55,090 nt of DNA, taken from Betaproteobacteria bacterium. Its GTDB lineage: Bacteria > Pseudomonadota > Gammaproteobacteria > Burkholderiales > SG8-41. The stretch covers positions 1-55,090 of the forward strand of contig VGID01000024.1 of assembly GCA_016868035.1 (NCBI GenBank), written 5' to 3'. The notes beneath the pieces were generated by a model. The model had not been told where the DNA came from and did not search any database. It saw only the letters and a program-made list of their open reading frames with translations. Shown here in pieces: positions 1 to 8,276 of the stretch. Made by a program: the position numbers and the translations under genes. Each line of letters opens with the position of its first letter. Position 1 is the first letter of the stretch.

Positions 1-268
1 CTGGGGCTCCTGAGAGCCGCCGAGCAGCCGGAACTGCAAGGCGAAAGTCGAAAGTCGAAAGGCGGAAGTGGCTGAATCCTGGTATCGCGGCCGCGGTCTT
101 TGGGGTCCCCTGAGAGCCGCCGAGCAGCCCGAACTGCAAGGCGAAAGTCGAAAGGCGAAAGTCGAAAGTAGCTCAAACCCGGCAACGGCTTGCGGATTTT
201 GATCTTGGGGACCCCTGTGCGCCGCCGAGCAGCGCGAACTGCAAGGCGAAAGGCGAAAGGCGGAAGAA
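1..268. repeat. Heptad (GCGAAAG/TCGAAAG) repeat block in three tandem composite copies
   Basis: Three composite units follow each other (about 1-90, 103-200 and 207-268). Each starts with a related segment containing GCCGCCGAGCAGC and AACTGCAAG, and then runs into 7-bp units of the form GCGAAAG, TCGAAAG or GCGGAAG. A further copy of the same leader lies near 5180-5240. No gene is visible in this stretch. The block abuts the 3' end of the antitoxin gene on the minus strand. Confidence 0.85.
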
Positions 269-269
269 G

Positions 270-554
270 TCAGGCCGCCAGCCGAACGGCGACGGGGATC
301 CCGGCCTTTGCGCACAACCCGACCAGGTAGTCCAGCGAGAGAAGCTCGACCTTTCCGCGCACGATCTCCGACACGCGCGGCTGGGTGATTCCCAGGCGCT
401 TCGCGGCTTCGGACTGGGTGAGTTTCTCGCGCTCCATCCAGACCCTCAGCGCCTCCGCGAGCTTCGCGCGCAGCAGCATGACTTCCGCCTCGTGGGGCGG
501 AAACCCGAGATCCAGAAAGATGTTCCCGCTCGATTCGGTAACTCGTTTAGCCAC
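270..554 (-). CDS. higA: HigA-type XRE antitoxin
   Basis: A 94-residue helix-turn-helix protein. The HTH is visible as LTQSEAAKRLGITQPRVSEI, preceded by a helical segment rich in Leu, Ala and Glu. This is the HigA2/HTH_37 architecture: an antitoxin that binds its toxin and represses its own promoter. The longer reading frame could start further upstream. I chose the GTG at 554 because GAGGAG lies six bases before it and because it overlaps the last codons of the toxin gene, which is usual for HigBA pairs. The HigB-like gene lies directly upstream in the same transcript. Confidence 0.85.
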   Translation of the reverse strand: MAKRVTESSGNIFLDLGFPPHEAEVMLLRAKLAEALRVWMEREKLTQSEAAKRLGITQPRVSEIVRGKVELLSLDYLVGLCAKAGIPVAVRLAA

Positions 555-888
555 GTCCCGCTCCTCTGGCAAGGTGGCGCGCATCGGCGTAACGCCGTCG
601 CGCGAGCGCCAGGTCCGCCTGCGAGGTTTCCCGCGACTTCTTCTGAAACGCGTGCAAGACGTATACGGCGTCCTCGAAACTGGCCACATAGATCACGCGG
701 AACGCTCCTTCACGATCCCGCACCCGAATCTCGCGGGCCCCGGGTCCTACGGTGGCCATCGGCTTCCAGTCATCGGGCTCGCGCCCGAGCTGCACCATGA
801 ACAGCGCGTGGCCCGCACGCATGCGGGCTGGTCTGGGAAACGCGGCGAGATCGTCCTTCGCGCTGCCCATAAAGCGCACGGGTTTCAT
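547..888 (-). CDS. higB: HigB/Gp49-type RelE-superfamily toxin
   Basis: A 113-residue basic protein. It has the phage-Gp49/HigB pattern: an N-terminal FMGSAKDDLAAFP helix, a central REIRVRDREGAFRVIYVA beta segment, and a C-terminal HAFQKKSRET segment with the catalytic-type basic residues. Proteins of this family cleave ribosome-bound mRNA. The gene comes first in a toxin-antitoxin operon and overlaps the antitoxin start by eight bases. A perfect 16-bp palindrome lies just upstream of the ATG, so autoregulation by the HigAB complex is likely (inference). The length is normal for the family and no damage is visible. Confidence 0.85.
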   Translation of the reverse strand: MKPVRFMGSAKDDLAAFPRPARMRAGHALFMVQLGREPDDWKPMATVGPGAREIRVRDREGAFRVIYVASFEDAVYVLHAFQKKSRETSQADLALARRRYADARHLARGAGRG

Positions 889-897
889 CGCAAGGAT

Positions 898-913
898 ATA
901 CGAATATTCGTAT
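898..913. promoter_or_regulatory. Perfect 16-bp palindrome, probable HigBA operator
   Basis: ATACGAATATTCGTAT is fully self-complementary and lies nine bases upstream of the toxin ATG on the minus strand. It overlaps the only AT-rich stretch here, which would have to contain the -10 region. Its position and symmetry fit a binding site for a dimeric HTH antitoxin. The link to HigA is inference. Confidence 0.7.
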
Positions 914-992
914 GGCCGTCAAGGCGCGTATTACTGGATAACGGGATCCGTTCCAGAGCCGTTGACGGGCCGGGGGAGGAGGGAGGAAGCCT

Positions 993-1168
993 AAGGCGGA
1001 AGTCGAAAGTCGAAAGGCGAAAGTAGCTTAAACCCGGTGACGGCTGACCACTGACGACTGACGACAGATCGGTGACGACTGACGGCGTCACCTGAAGGCG
1101 AAAGTCGAAAGGCGAAAGTCGAAAGTAGCTCAAACCCGGTGACGACTGACCACTGACGACTGACGACG
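993..1168. repeat. Heptad repeats, GCGAAAG and TGACGAC types
   Basis: Two consecutive composite copies. Each has a run of 7-bp units TCGAAAG/GCGAAAG, then the linker AGTAGCTCAAACCCGG (or AGTAGCTTAAACCCGG), then 7-bp units TGACCAC/TGACGAC. The same order (GAAAG heptads, linker, GAC heptads) recurs, in part, near 5140, 6240, 12950 and 14230. The block lies between the HigBA promoter and the 3' end of the following minus-strand hydrolase. No gene is visible in it. Confidence 0.85.
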
Positions 1169-1187
1169 GGCAGCCTGGCAACCGGGT

Positions 1188-1982
1188 TCAGTGCCGCCGC
1201 AGGAACTCCACGATCAGCTGCACCGACTCCGGGCGCTCGGCGAGGAAGCCGTGCATGGACCGCGGGATGATGTGCACTTCGGCACCGGGGATGCGCTTTC
1301 CCATCGCCTCGGTCTGGCGCGGGGGCGTCACCAGGTCCTCCCCGCCGCAGACCAGGAGCGACGGCGCACGGATCTGATCGAGGATCCCCCATGTGTCGTG
1401 CGTTTCCACCGCCGCGCTGGTGTGCATGTAGCCGTGCACGGTGCGCTTCGTGCCGGCGAGCGCGCGCTCGGCGCGCGCGACGCCTTCCGGGTTCTGCTCG
1501 AAGTATTCCGCGGTGAAGAAATGCGCGAGAAGCTCGCGGCAGAACTGCTCCCACCCGCTGTGGCGCACGCTGTTGCGCCAGTTCTCGAGGATGCGCACGC
1601 CGCGCGGATCGAGCTTCGCGAACGAGGAGGTCTGCGTGAGGCTGCGAATGCGCTTCGGCTGCTCCACCGCCATGATCTGGCCGATCGCGCCGCCCATCGA
1701 TTTTCCGATGACATGCGCCTGCTCGACGCCGGCCGCGTCCATCACGGCGAAGGTGTCGTCCGCCATCATCTTCGTCGTGTAGGGATAGTCCGGCGAGTCG
1801 CTCTCGCCGATGCCGCGGTTGTCGAACGCGAGCACGCGGAATTCCTTGGTGAGCGCCGGCAGCTGCCCCGTCCACGACTGCCAGTTGCCCCCGGCGAGCC
1901 CGCCGATCAGCACGACCCAGGGGCCGGCCTCGCCGTGCAATGTGTAGTTGATCTGGATGTCTCCGACCTTGACCTTGGGCAT
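1188..1982 (-). CDS. Alpha/beta-fold hydrolase (enol-lactonase/RutD-like)
   Basis: A 264-residue single-domain alpha/beta hydrolase without a signal peptide. The oxyanion region is LIGGLAGG at 25-32, the nucleophile elbow is GKSMGG with Ser95, the acid is probably Asp216 in GGEDLVTP, and the catalytic His244 lies in SMHGF. This spacing matches the 3-oxoadipate enol-lactonase/aminoacrylate hydrolase branch, which opens lactones or cleaves small esters and amides, but the substrate cannot be read from the sequence. The gene lies downstream of a divergently clustered Bug receptor on the same strand and could be cotranscribed with it. The start was chosen at the ATG preceding the family's usual first beta strand. 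Confidence 0.85.
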   Translation of the reverse strand: MPKVKVGDIQINYTLHGEAGPWVVLIGGLAGGNWQSWTGQLPALTKEFRVLAFDNRGIGESDSPDYPYTTKMMADDTFAVMDAAGVEQAHVIGKSMGGAIGQIMAVEQPKRIRSLTQTSSFAKLDPRGVRILENWRNSVRHSGWEQFCRELLAHFFTAEYFEQNPEGVARAERALAGTKRTVHGYMHTSAAVETHDTWGILDQIRAPSLLVCGGEDLVTPPRQTEAMGKRIPGAEVHIIPRSMHGFLAERPESVQLIVEFLRRH

Positions 1983-2058
1983 GGGTGGTTCCTGGGGACG
2001 ACTAAGAAAAAGCGCGCGGGGCAGGGCGCCGGCGCCATGTGTATTGAAGTGCGCGCGA

Positions 2059-3078
2059 TCAACGATCGGGCTGGACGCCCGCGGCTTTCGCGGCCTTGGC
2101 CCACTTCGCGAGCTCGCTGCGCAGGAGCTCGTGCAGCTCGGCCGGGGTGCTCGGGTTGACGGTCGCGCCGCTCTTCAGCATCCGCTCCTTGACGTCGGTG
2201 CGCGCGAGCACTTTGACGATCTCGGCGTTGAGCCGCGCGACCAGCGCCTTCGGTATGCCGGCCGGGCCGATGACCGCGTGCCAGTTGTCCGCCTCGAAAC
2301 CGGCGAGTCCGGCTTCCTGCGCGGTGGGCACGTCCGCGACGGTGGGGAAGCGGCTGCTCGTGGTTACGGCGAGCGGTCGCACTCGGCCCGCCAGGACGTG
2401 CGGGAGCGCGGGCGGCAGACCCACGAAGCAGAACTGCACGTCCCCGGTGAGGATCGCGGTGACGGACGCGGCGCCGCTCTTGTACGGGACGTGCGTCATC
2501 TTGAGCCCTTCGCGCTGCCCCAACATCTCGCCGGAGAGGTGCTGGATGCTGCCGTTGCCGGGGGAGGAGTAGTTGAGCTTGCCCGGGTTTGCCTTGGCGT
2601 AGGCGATGAGGTCCTTCACGGTCGACGCGCCCAGGCCGGGGCTCGCGATCAGGATGAAGGGGCTCGATGCGATCCGCGCCACCGGAGTGAAGCTGTCGAT
2701 CGGGTGATAGGGCATCTTGCGGTAGACGTTGGGCGTCACGGTGTGGATCGCCGCCGAGACCATGAGCGTGTAGCCGTCGGGCTGCGCGCGCGAGACGATC
2801 TCGGCGCCGAGCACCGCGGCCGCGCCGGGCCGGTTGTCCACGACGACCTGCTGGCCCAGATGCTCGCCGAGCTTCTCGGCCACGATGCGCGCGAGGATGT
2901 CCGGCGCCGCCCCTGGGTCCGTGCCCACGATCATGCGCACCGGGCGCACGGGATAGCTCGCGGCCGTGCCCTTCGCGGCCTGCGCGAGGCACTCGCCCGC
3001 CCAGCCCAGCGCGCCCGCCGCGAGCGCAATTATGATAACGGAACGAGCGGGATGACGCCGCACGATCGCATGGCTCAT
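2059..3078 (-). CDS. Bug/TctC-family periplasmic solute-binding receptor
   Basis: A 339-residue protein with an N-terminal signal peptide (basic MSHAIVRRHPARS, then a hydrophobic core). It then shows the Bug/TctC signature order: YPVRPVRMIVG, a VVDNRPGAAA loop, PDGYTLM, and HVPYKSGAASV in the second lobe. Such receptors bind small carboxylates in the periplasm. The loop usually written PFPPGGxxD is GTDPGAAPD here, so the ligand pocket differs from the textbook form. The start at 3078 is set by a strong GGAGGAG a few bases upstream. It is divergent from the next Bug gene (starts 164 bp apart). No TctA/TctB gene is nearby. Confidence 0.9.
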   Translation of the reverse strand: MSHAIVRRHPARSVIIIALAAGALGWAGECLAQAAKGTAASYPVRPVRMIVGTDPGAAPDILARIVAEKLGEHLGQQVVVDNRPGAAAVLGAEIVSRAQPDGYTLMVSAAIHTVTPNVYRKMPYHPIDSFTPVARIASSPFILIASPGLGASTVKDLIAYAKANPGKLNYSSPGNGSIQHLSGEMLGQREGLKMTHVPYKSGAASVTAILTGDVQFCFVGLPPALPHVLAGRVRPLAVTTSSRFPTVADVPTAQEAGLAGFEADNWHAVIGPAGIPKALVARLNAEIVKVLARTDVKERMLKSGATVNPSTPAELHELLRSELAKWAKAAKAAGVQPDR

Positions 3079-3242
3079 TATGTTCTCCTCCTCCGGGACG
3101 TTCGCTGTAATTGTATTAGGGACACTGTAACACCCGGCGAGAGAGCGTAGAAGGGCGGGGCACAGCCGCGTTGCCGCCGGCGCGCAGCCGGTGCAATAAT
3201 CAGGGGCTCGCATCGGCATCCGAGAATGAAAGGAAACATTCC

Positions 3243-4217
3243 ATGACGAAGATCATGAAAGCGTGGTTACTGCCTGCCGCGGTCATTGCCGCCGCGTTGA
3301 TGCCCGGGGTCGGCGGCGCGCAGGACTACCCGCAAAAATCCATCCGCTTCATCGTGCCGTTCCCGCCGGGCGGAGCGACCGACGGGCTCGCGCGAATCCT
3401 GGGCGAGAAGATGATGGAAGCCTGGAAGCAGCAGGTGGTGATCGACAACCGCGGCGGCGCCGGCGGCAACATCGCCGCGGAGATCGCCGCGAAGTCCCCG
3501 GCGGACGGTTACACGATCATCATCGTCGGGCTCTCGCACGCCGCGAACCTGAGCCTCTACTCCAAGCTCGCGTACCACCCCGTGAAGGATTTCGCTCCCG
3601 TCACGCAGGTGGTGTCGATCCACACGTTTCTCGTGGTGCACCCCTCGCTTCCGGTGAAGACCGTGCAGGAGCTCGTCAGCCTCGCGAAAGTGAATCCCGG
3701 GGCGATCAACTACGCGTCGGGCGGCAACGGCAGCTCCCCGCACATGGCGATGGAGCTGTTCAAGGGGCTCGCGAAGGTCGATTTCGTGCACGTCCCGTAC
3801 AAGGGCACGCAGTCCGTGATCGGGCTTCTGCGCGGGGAGGCGGCGGTGCTGTTCGAGAACCTGATCTCGGTCGGCGCGCACGTGAAATCCGGAAAGATGC
3901 GTGTGCTCGCCGTGGGCGCCTCCAAGCGCTCGACCGCGATGCCCGAGGTGCCCACGATCGCCGAGGCCGGAGTGCCCGGCTACGACATGGTGCTGTGGTT
4001 CGGCGTGCTCGCGCCCGCCGGCACGCCGCGGCCGGTGGTGGCCAAGCTGCACGGCGAGATCGCCGGCATCCTGAAGCAGCCCGACGTGAATCAGAGACTC
4101 ACGGGCCTGGGTGCCGAGCCCGTGGGCAGCAGCCCGGACGAGTTCGACGCCTTCATCAAGCGCGAGATCGGCAAGTGGGCGAAGGTGGTGAAGGACGCGG
4201 GATTGAAGGTCGACTAG
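3243..4217 (+). CDS. Bug/TctC-family periplasmic solute-binding receptor
   Basis: A 324-residue receptor with a signal peptide ending near GGA-QDYP (residue 26). The canonical PFPPGGATDGLAR loop, IDNRGGAGGN, PADGYT and HVPYKGTQSV are all present. An AAAGGA ribosome site precedes the ATG. It is divergent from the Bug gene at 2059-3078 and nearly touches the convergent SDR gene. It is an orphan receptor: no membrane components of a tripartite tricarboxylate transporter are in the window. Confidence 0.92.
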   Translation: MTKIMKAWLLPAAVIAAALMPGVGGAQDYPQKSIRFIVPFPPGGATDGLARILGEKMMEAWKQQVVIDNRGGAGGNIAAEIAAKSPADGYTIIIVGLSHAANLSLYSKLAYHPVKDFAPVTQVVSIHTFLVVHPSLPVKTVQELVSLAKVNPGAINYASGGNGSSPHMAMELFKGLAKVDFVHVPYKGTQSVIGLLRGEAAVLFENLISVGAHVKSGKMRVLAVGASKRSTAMPEVPTIAEAGVPGYDMVLWFGVLAPAGTPRPVVAKLHGEIAGILKQPDVNQRLTGLGAEPVGSSPDEFDAFIKREIGKWAKVVKDAGLKVD

Positions 4218-4227
4218 TACGCCTGCG

Positions 4228-5001
4228 TCAGTGCGTGGTGTAGCCGCCGTCTACGCAGATATCCTCGCCCTGTAAGAACGTCGCGGTGGTGGACGCGAGA
4301 AAGAGCGCCGCTTCCGCGATCTCCCACGGCTCGCCCAGGCGGCCGATCGGCACGTAGGTCCCGACGCGCCGCCGCGCGCCCTCCGGGTCCGCAGCGTCGC
4401 GGTCGATCACGAACTGCGTTCGGATGGGTCCGGGACTGATCGAATTCACCATGATCCCGTCGCGGCCGAACTCGTAGGCGAGCGATTTGGTGAGATGCAC
4501 GAGCGCGGCCTTGGTGAGCCCGTAGAGCGCGCGCCTGGCGTAGGTGACGCGCGCGAGCTGGCTTGCAATGTTGATGATGCGGCCGCCGCCTTGCCTGCGC
4601 ATGACCGGAACCACGGCCTGGCTCGCGAAGAAGGGCGCGGCGAGGTTCACCGCGATGACGCGCTCGAAGATCTCCCGCGTGTAGTCCTCGAAATCGTGCT
4701 GCGCGCGGATCGCCGCGTTATTCACCAGGATGTCGACGCGCCCGAAGCGCTCCACGGCATCGCCAATCATCGCCTCCGCGGCGCCGCGCTGCGAGAGATC
4801 GAATAGGGCGTGCTCCACGCGCCCCGCCTCCGCGTGTTCCCGGCACGCACGCTGCACCTGCTCGAGCTGCTCGCGCGTGCCCTCAGCCACGAGGAAGACG
4901 GAAGCGCCTTCCTGGGCGTAGCGGCTCGCGATCGCGCTGCCGATGCCCCTGGGCGTGGATGCACCCGTGACCACGGCGACTTTTCCCGATAGCTGTCCCA
5001 T
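4228..5001 (-). CDS. SDR-family NAD(P)-dependent oxidoreductase
   Basis: A 257-residue classical short-chain dehydrogenase. The nucleotide-binding motif is TGASTPRGIG at 12-21, the structural motif NNAA is at 94-97, and the catalytic residues are Ser147, Tyr160 and Lys164 (YGLTK). The PGPIRT segment and the C-terminal DGGYTTH are typical of the FabG-like group. The two extra residues in the glycine loop (STPRGIG instead of STGIG) resemble the enoyl-reductase-like variant. The substrate is unknown. It is convergent with the preceding Bug gene, with 10 bp between their ends. Confidence 0.88.
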   Translation of the reverse strand: MGQLSGKVAVVTGASTPRGIGSAIASRYAQEGASVFLVAEGTREQLEQVQRACREHAEAGRVEHALFDLSQRGAAEAMIGDAVERFGRVDILVNNAAIRAQHDFEDYTREIFERVIAVNLAAPFFASQAVVPVMRRQGGGRIINIASQLARVTYARRALYGLTKAALVHLTKSLAYEFGRDGIMVNSISPGPIRTQFVIDRDAADPEGARRRVGTYVPIGRLGEPWEIAEAALFLASTTATFLQGEDICVDGGYTTH

Positions 5002-5105
5002 TCCGTTCCTTTCCGATTCTCCAGCGATACGATGGGCCTAAAAGCTACTGAGATTACGGGGGTTGCGCAACCGCGCCGGGTGCGAAGGACGGACGACCGA
5101 CGACG

Positions 5106-5424
5106 CCACCTGAAGTCGAAAGGCGAAAGTCGAAAGTCGAAAGTAGCTCAAACCCGGTGACGGGTTGCGGACTTTGCTCCTGGGGCCCCTGAGAGCCGCC
5201 GAGCAGCCGGAACTGCAAGGCGAAAGTCGAAAGTCGAAAGGCGAAAGTGGCTGAAACCCAGTGACGGCTCACGCCGTTCAGGCTCGGGTGGCGAAGCCGA
5301 CCGAAGGCGAAAGTCGAAAGTCGGAAGTCGAAAGTAAAGTGCAGTAACGTAGCGTCACTTTTGCCTTTCGACTTTCGCCTTCCGCCTTGTCGTTGTCCCC
5401 TTCCGACTTTCGACTTTTGCCTTC
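5106..5424. repeat. Heptad repeats forming an imperfect palindrome; fills a gene-less 0.5-kb gap
   Basis: The gap 5002-5504 holds no gene. From 5106 it carries GAAAG-type heptads, the linker AGTAGCTCAAACCCGG, the GCCGCCGAGCAGC leader also seen at the start of the window, and a second set of heptads up to 5338. After a short core with GTAACGTAGCGTCACTT, the complementary heptads (CTTTCGA, CTTTCGC) run from about 5360 to 5424. The arms could pair. CACGCCGTTCAGGC at 5270 recurs at 13059. Confidence 0.85.
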
Positions 5425-5504
5425 GGGTAGCGAGCCACGAGCCATTCGTTCATGGCTCGCGCTCGTGTATGCTCCCGCCCGGGCGGCACAGAAAGGACTC
5501 TCGC

Positions 5505-6215
5505 ATGGCGCAAGTCGTGTTTATCCACGGGCCGGGCGCGGGCGCGTGCTCGGACGCGTATTACTACCAGCTCAGGCATTTCGCGGGCAGCGTCGCGCCC
5601 GACCTGCCTGGCCACCTCGCGGGCACGCGCTGCCCCGACGTCGCACGCTACGCGGAATGGGTGCGCGGCTGGCTGTGGGCGCGGGGCCTGAACCGCGACC
5701 TCGTGCTCGTCGGCTACACGCTCGGGGCGGCGATCGCGCTCCAGTACGGTCTCGACTACCAGGAAGAGGTGAAAGGCCTGGTGGTGATGACGGTCGCGAT
5801 GCGACCCAAAAAGCGCCCGCCGGGCACCTACGAGATGCGCCTGCGCGCGCTGGAGGACCCGAAGGTCTATGAAGAGTGGCTCGCGTTCCAGCGCAAGATG
5901 ATGCACCTGGTGGAGCCGGACCTGCGCGGGCGCCTGCTCGAGCGCCACCGCCAGGTGGGCCCGCTCTCGCAGTATCACGACCTCAAGACGATAGACGCCT
6001 TCGACGTGCGCGCGCGCATCGCAACGCTCCGGCCGAAGCTGCTGCTCCTGCGCGGGCTCAACGATCCCGGCAGCCCGCCGGAGTACGAGAAGGAGATCCA
6101 CGAGGCGGTGCCGGGATCGCGCTACGTGAAGCTCGCCGACGCCGGGCATTTCCCGCCGACCGAGATCCCGGACAGGTTCAATGCGCTGGTCGAGGAGTTT
6201 GTGGCGGCGCTGTGA
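5505..6215 (+). CDS. Alpha/beta-hydrolase-fold protein with Thr at the nucleophile position
   Basis: A 236-residue alpha/beta-hydrolase-like protein. VVFIHGPGAG at 4-13 forms the oxyanion region and a His lies in DAGHFPPTE near the C-terminus. The nucleophile elbow, normally GxSxG, reads G-Y-T-L-G with Thr72 (codon ACG) in place of Ser. Either Thr acts as nucleophile or the protein is not a classical hydrolase. The true start is the ATG at 5505; upstream in-frame codons are only translated repeat DNA. It is followed by a repeat region and then a convergent glyoxalase-like gene. No substrate can be inferred. Confidence 0.8.
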   Translation: MAQVVFIHGPGAGACSDAYYYQLRHFAGSVAPDLPGHLAGTRCPDVARYAEWVRGWLWARGLNRDLVLVGYTLGAAIALQYGLDYQEEVKGLVVMTVAMRPKKRPPGTYEMRLRALEDPKVYEEWLAFQRKMMHLVEPDLRGRLLERHRQVGPLSQYHDLKTIDAFDVRARIATLRPKLLLLRGLNDPGSPPEYEKEIHEAVPGSRYVKLADAGHFPPTEIPDRFNALVEEFVAAL

Positions 6216-6221
6216 CCGCCG

Positions 6222-6464
6222 CCGAAGGCGAAAGTCGAAAGGCGAAAGAGGGGCCAGCCCCGGTGACGGCTGACCACTGACGACTGACGACGGGCGCTGG
6301 GCAGTTCGGTGTTCAAAACGGCTTTGAGACAATCCCGAACGGTGAACACGGAACGCTGAACGCCGAACGGGGCGAAGCCTCAAAGCGGAAGGCGGAAGGC
6401 GAAAGTGAGGCTACGTTACCGGATGTTACTTTCGACTTTCGCCTTTCGACTTTCGACTTCGGCT
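6222..6464. repeat. Heptad palindrome with conserved core
   Basis: GAAAG-type heptads at 6222-6250 and GAC-type heptads at 6263-6292, then a second GAAAG set at 6388-6405. A core containing AGGCTACGTTACCGGAT follows, and then the complementary CTTTCGA heptads up to 6462. The same core is at 31374-31392 and, inverted, near 36480. The array sits between the ends of two convergent genes. Confidence 0.85.
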
Positions 6465-7352
6465 TCACTCCGGTCCGACGAAGCCGATGTAGGCGCCGCA
6501 CGCGTCGGCGGGAGGCACGAGCATCGCGTGCTCGCCGGTGTCGCGCACGCCGCGCGCGGGGGACGGCAGGCCGTGCTCCTGCATCCAGCGCACCGCCGCG
6601 CCCATGCTCGCCGTGCGGTATAGCGCCTGGAACGGGCCGGGACCGCGGCGCTCGAGCGCGTCGGCGGCCGGCCCCGGTGCATAGGGGTGCGCAATGGTGA
6701 GGCCGGCGGCCCCGAACTGGAACACCGCCATGTGCGACATGATCACCGTGCCCTTGTACATGCGCGGCTGGGACACGCCGAGCACTTTCGAGTAGGCCGC
6801 CACGGAAGCCTCGAGGTCCTCCACGACGATGTAGGTGCGCTCGAGGAAGCGCACGCCGTTGGGATGATTGCCGGCATCCGGCACCTGCTTGCGGCGCTCC
6901 GCCATCGGTTTCTCGTGCTGGATGAAGAAGATCGGCAGCGGATTCTTCTGGCCCAGCATCGCGGTTTTCCACCGCAGCTCCTGCCCGGCCGGGGTGCGGC
7001 GGATGCCTTCGATCGCATCGCTCACGTCGACGCCGCGGCCGCGCATCGCGGCGACGTCGGCCGCGAGGTCGTCGCTTTGCAGGATGACGTAGCGTATGCC
7101 GCCGCCCGCCGCGATGTAGCGCTCCAGGCCGTGGTGCCAGGTTCCCGGCGTTGCCGCCGCCCGCAGCTCGGCCGGATCGCGGACTGCGAGCAGCTCGATG
7201 TAGTCCTCCTCATTGAGCGCGATGGCGTTGTGCGTGCCCTTGCCGGTGTGCGCACCGCCCGGCTGAACGTTGAATCCCAGCTTGCGGTACTGCGCGATGC
7301 CCCGCTCGAGGTCGGGCGTGCAGATCATGATGTGGTCGATGCGAGTGAACAT
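6465..7352 (-). CDS. Glyoxalase-like (VOC) domain protein
   Basis: A 295-residue cytoplasmic protein with two vicinal-oxygen-chelate-type halves. The first begins MFTRIDHIMICTPDLERGI with TGKGTHNAIA and the metal-ligand-type EDYIELL; the second begins near RTYIVVEDLEASVAAYSKVLG. This matches the glyoxalase-like domain family (PF13468 type). Most members have no known substrate. The gene is convergent with the Thr-elbow hydrolase, with only repeat DNA between them. Its 3' end directly abuts the heptad array. Confidence 0.8.
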   Translation of the reverse strand: MFTRIDHIMICTPDLERGIAQYRKLGFNVQPGGAHTGKGTHNAIALNEEDYIELLAVRDPAELRAAATPGTWHHGLERYIAAGGGIRYVILQSDDLAADVAAMRGRGVDVSDAIEGIRRTPAGQELRWKTAMLGQKNPLPIFFIQHEKPMAERRKQVPDAGNHPNGVRFLERTYIVVEDLEASVAAYSKVLGVSQPRMYKGTVIMSHMAVFQFGAAGLTIAHPYAPGPAADALERRGPGPFQALYRTASMGAAVRWMQEHGLPSPARGVRDTGEHAMLVPPADACGAYIGFVGPE

Positions 7353-7387
7353 TACGGAAGCTTACGCTTTCCGAGAGAGGAGAGAGG

Positions 7388-7440
7388 AGGACGAGGGAAG
7401 GCGAAAGGCGAAAGTCGAAAGACGGAAGAGACAGGGAATC
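7388..7440. repeat. Short GAAAG heptad run, single arm
   Basis: A short run of 7-bp units (GCGAAAG, TCGAAAG, ACGGAAG) between the divergent starts of the glyoxalase-like gene and the ORF6N gene. No complementary arm is visible nearby, unlike most arrays in this window. Confidence 0.75.
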
Positions 7441-7526
7441 AAAGACAGCGGGACACGGCACCCGTCAACGAGTTGGTCGCCTTGGCGTTCATCATGCAGA
7501 GCCTTGGACGATGGGGAAGCACTCTG

Positions 7527-8102
7527 ATGGAACCGGTGGAACGGATCGCGTCGCGGATCCTGATCGTGCGAGCGCAAAAAGTGATGCTCGACGCGGATCT
7601 CGCCGGGCTCTATGGCGTCACGACCAAGGCATTAAATCAAGCGGTTAAGCGCAATGCGGAGCGCTTTCCAAAGGATTTTGCGTTTCAATTGACACCAGCA
7701 GAAGCCGGAAACTTGAAGTCGCAATTTGCGAGCTCAAGTCTGCAAGTTACTGATTCGAAGCGCGATCTGTCGAACCGGTCACAGATTGTGACCGGTTCTC
7801 AGAAGCACCGCGACCCCCGCTTTCTCCCGTGGGTTTTCACTGAGCACGGTGCGCTTATGGCCGCAAATCTATTGCGCAGCAGGAGGGCCGTGCAAGCGAG
7901 CCTGCATGTCGTGCGTGCGTTCGTCCGCCTCCGGGAGATGGTGGCGGCGAACAAGGAACTATCGAAGAAACTCGACGAGCTGGAACGCCGCGTATCGCAT
8001 CACGACGAGGCGATCGCCAGCATCGTCCAGGCGATCCGCGAGCTCGCGACCCCGCCCGAACCAAAACCCGGGCGTCGAATCGGATTCATTTCCGGAGACT
8101 GA
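7527..8102 (+). CDS. ORF6N-domain DNA-binding protein
   Basis: A 191-residue protein. The N-terminal half is an ORF6N domain: VMLDADLAGLYGVTTKALNQ, then NAERFPKDFAFQLT, and WVFTEHGALMAANLLRS around residue 110. The C-terminal part (about 135-175) is a Leu/Glu-rich coiled coil. ORF6N domains occur in phage antirepressors and in many stand-alone bacterial genes that bind DNA. An in-frame ATG at 7494 would add 11 residues. The gene is isolated between heptad repeats on both sides, which suggests it was acquired as an accessory gene (inference). No other phage gene is nearby. Confidence 0.85.
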   Translation: MEPVERIASRILIVRAQKVMLDADLAGLYGVTTKALNQAVKRNAERFPKDFAFQLTPAEAGNLKSQFASSSLQVTDSKRDLSNRSQIVTGSQKHRDPRFLPWVFTEHGALMAANLLRSRRAVQASLHVVRAFVRLREMVAANKELSKKLDELERRVSHHDEAIASIVQAIRELATPPEPKPGRRIGFISGD

Positions 8103-8117
8103 CGGCGGACGAAGCTA

Positions 8118-8266
8118 CCCGAAGTCGAAAGTCGAAAGTCGAAAGTCGAAAGGGGCGAAGCCCCAAGGCGAAAGGCGAAAGGCGAACGTCGAAGGGCAAA
8201 GGACAGGCTTGACAAGCCTTCCTTACTTCCGACTTTCGCCTTTCGACTTTCGACTTTCGACTTGCC
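8118..8266. repeat. Heptad palindrome between convergent genes
   Basis: The left arm has consecutive TCGAAAG units (8118-8150), a small hairpin GGGGCGAAGCCCC, and GCGAAAG units to about 8205. The right arm has the complementary CTTTCGC/CTTTCGA units at 8230-8264. AGGCTTGACAAGCCT lies near the middle. It separates the ends of the ORF6N gene and the Bug gene and could act as a bidirectional transcription barrier (inference). Confidence 0.85.
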
Positions 8267-8276
8267 GCAGGTACCC

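Noticed and set aside
885-1181. 98-codon minus-strand frame rich in LSTFDFRL repeats
   Set aside because: It is only translated heptad repeat DNA. Similar LSPFDFRL and ESRKSKVE stretches occur in every repeat block, in all frames.
5355-6383. 342-codon minus-strand frame opposite the Thr-elbow hydrolase
   Set aside because: Its ends are translated repeats and its middle is the complement of a real gene.
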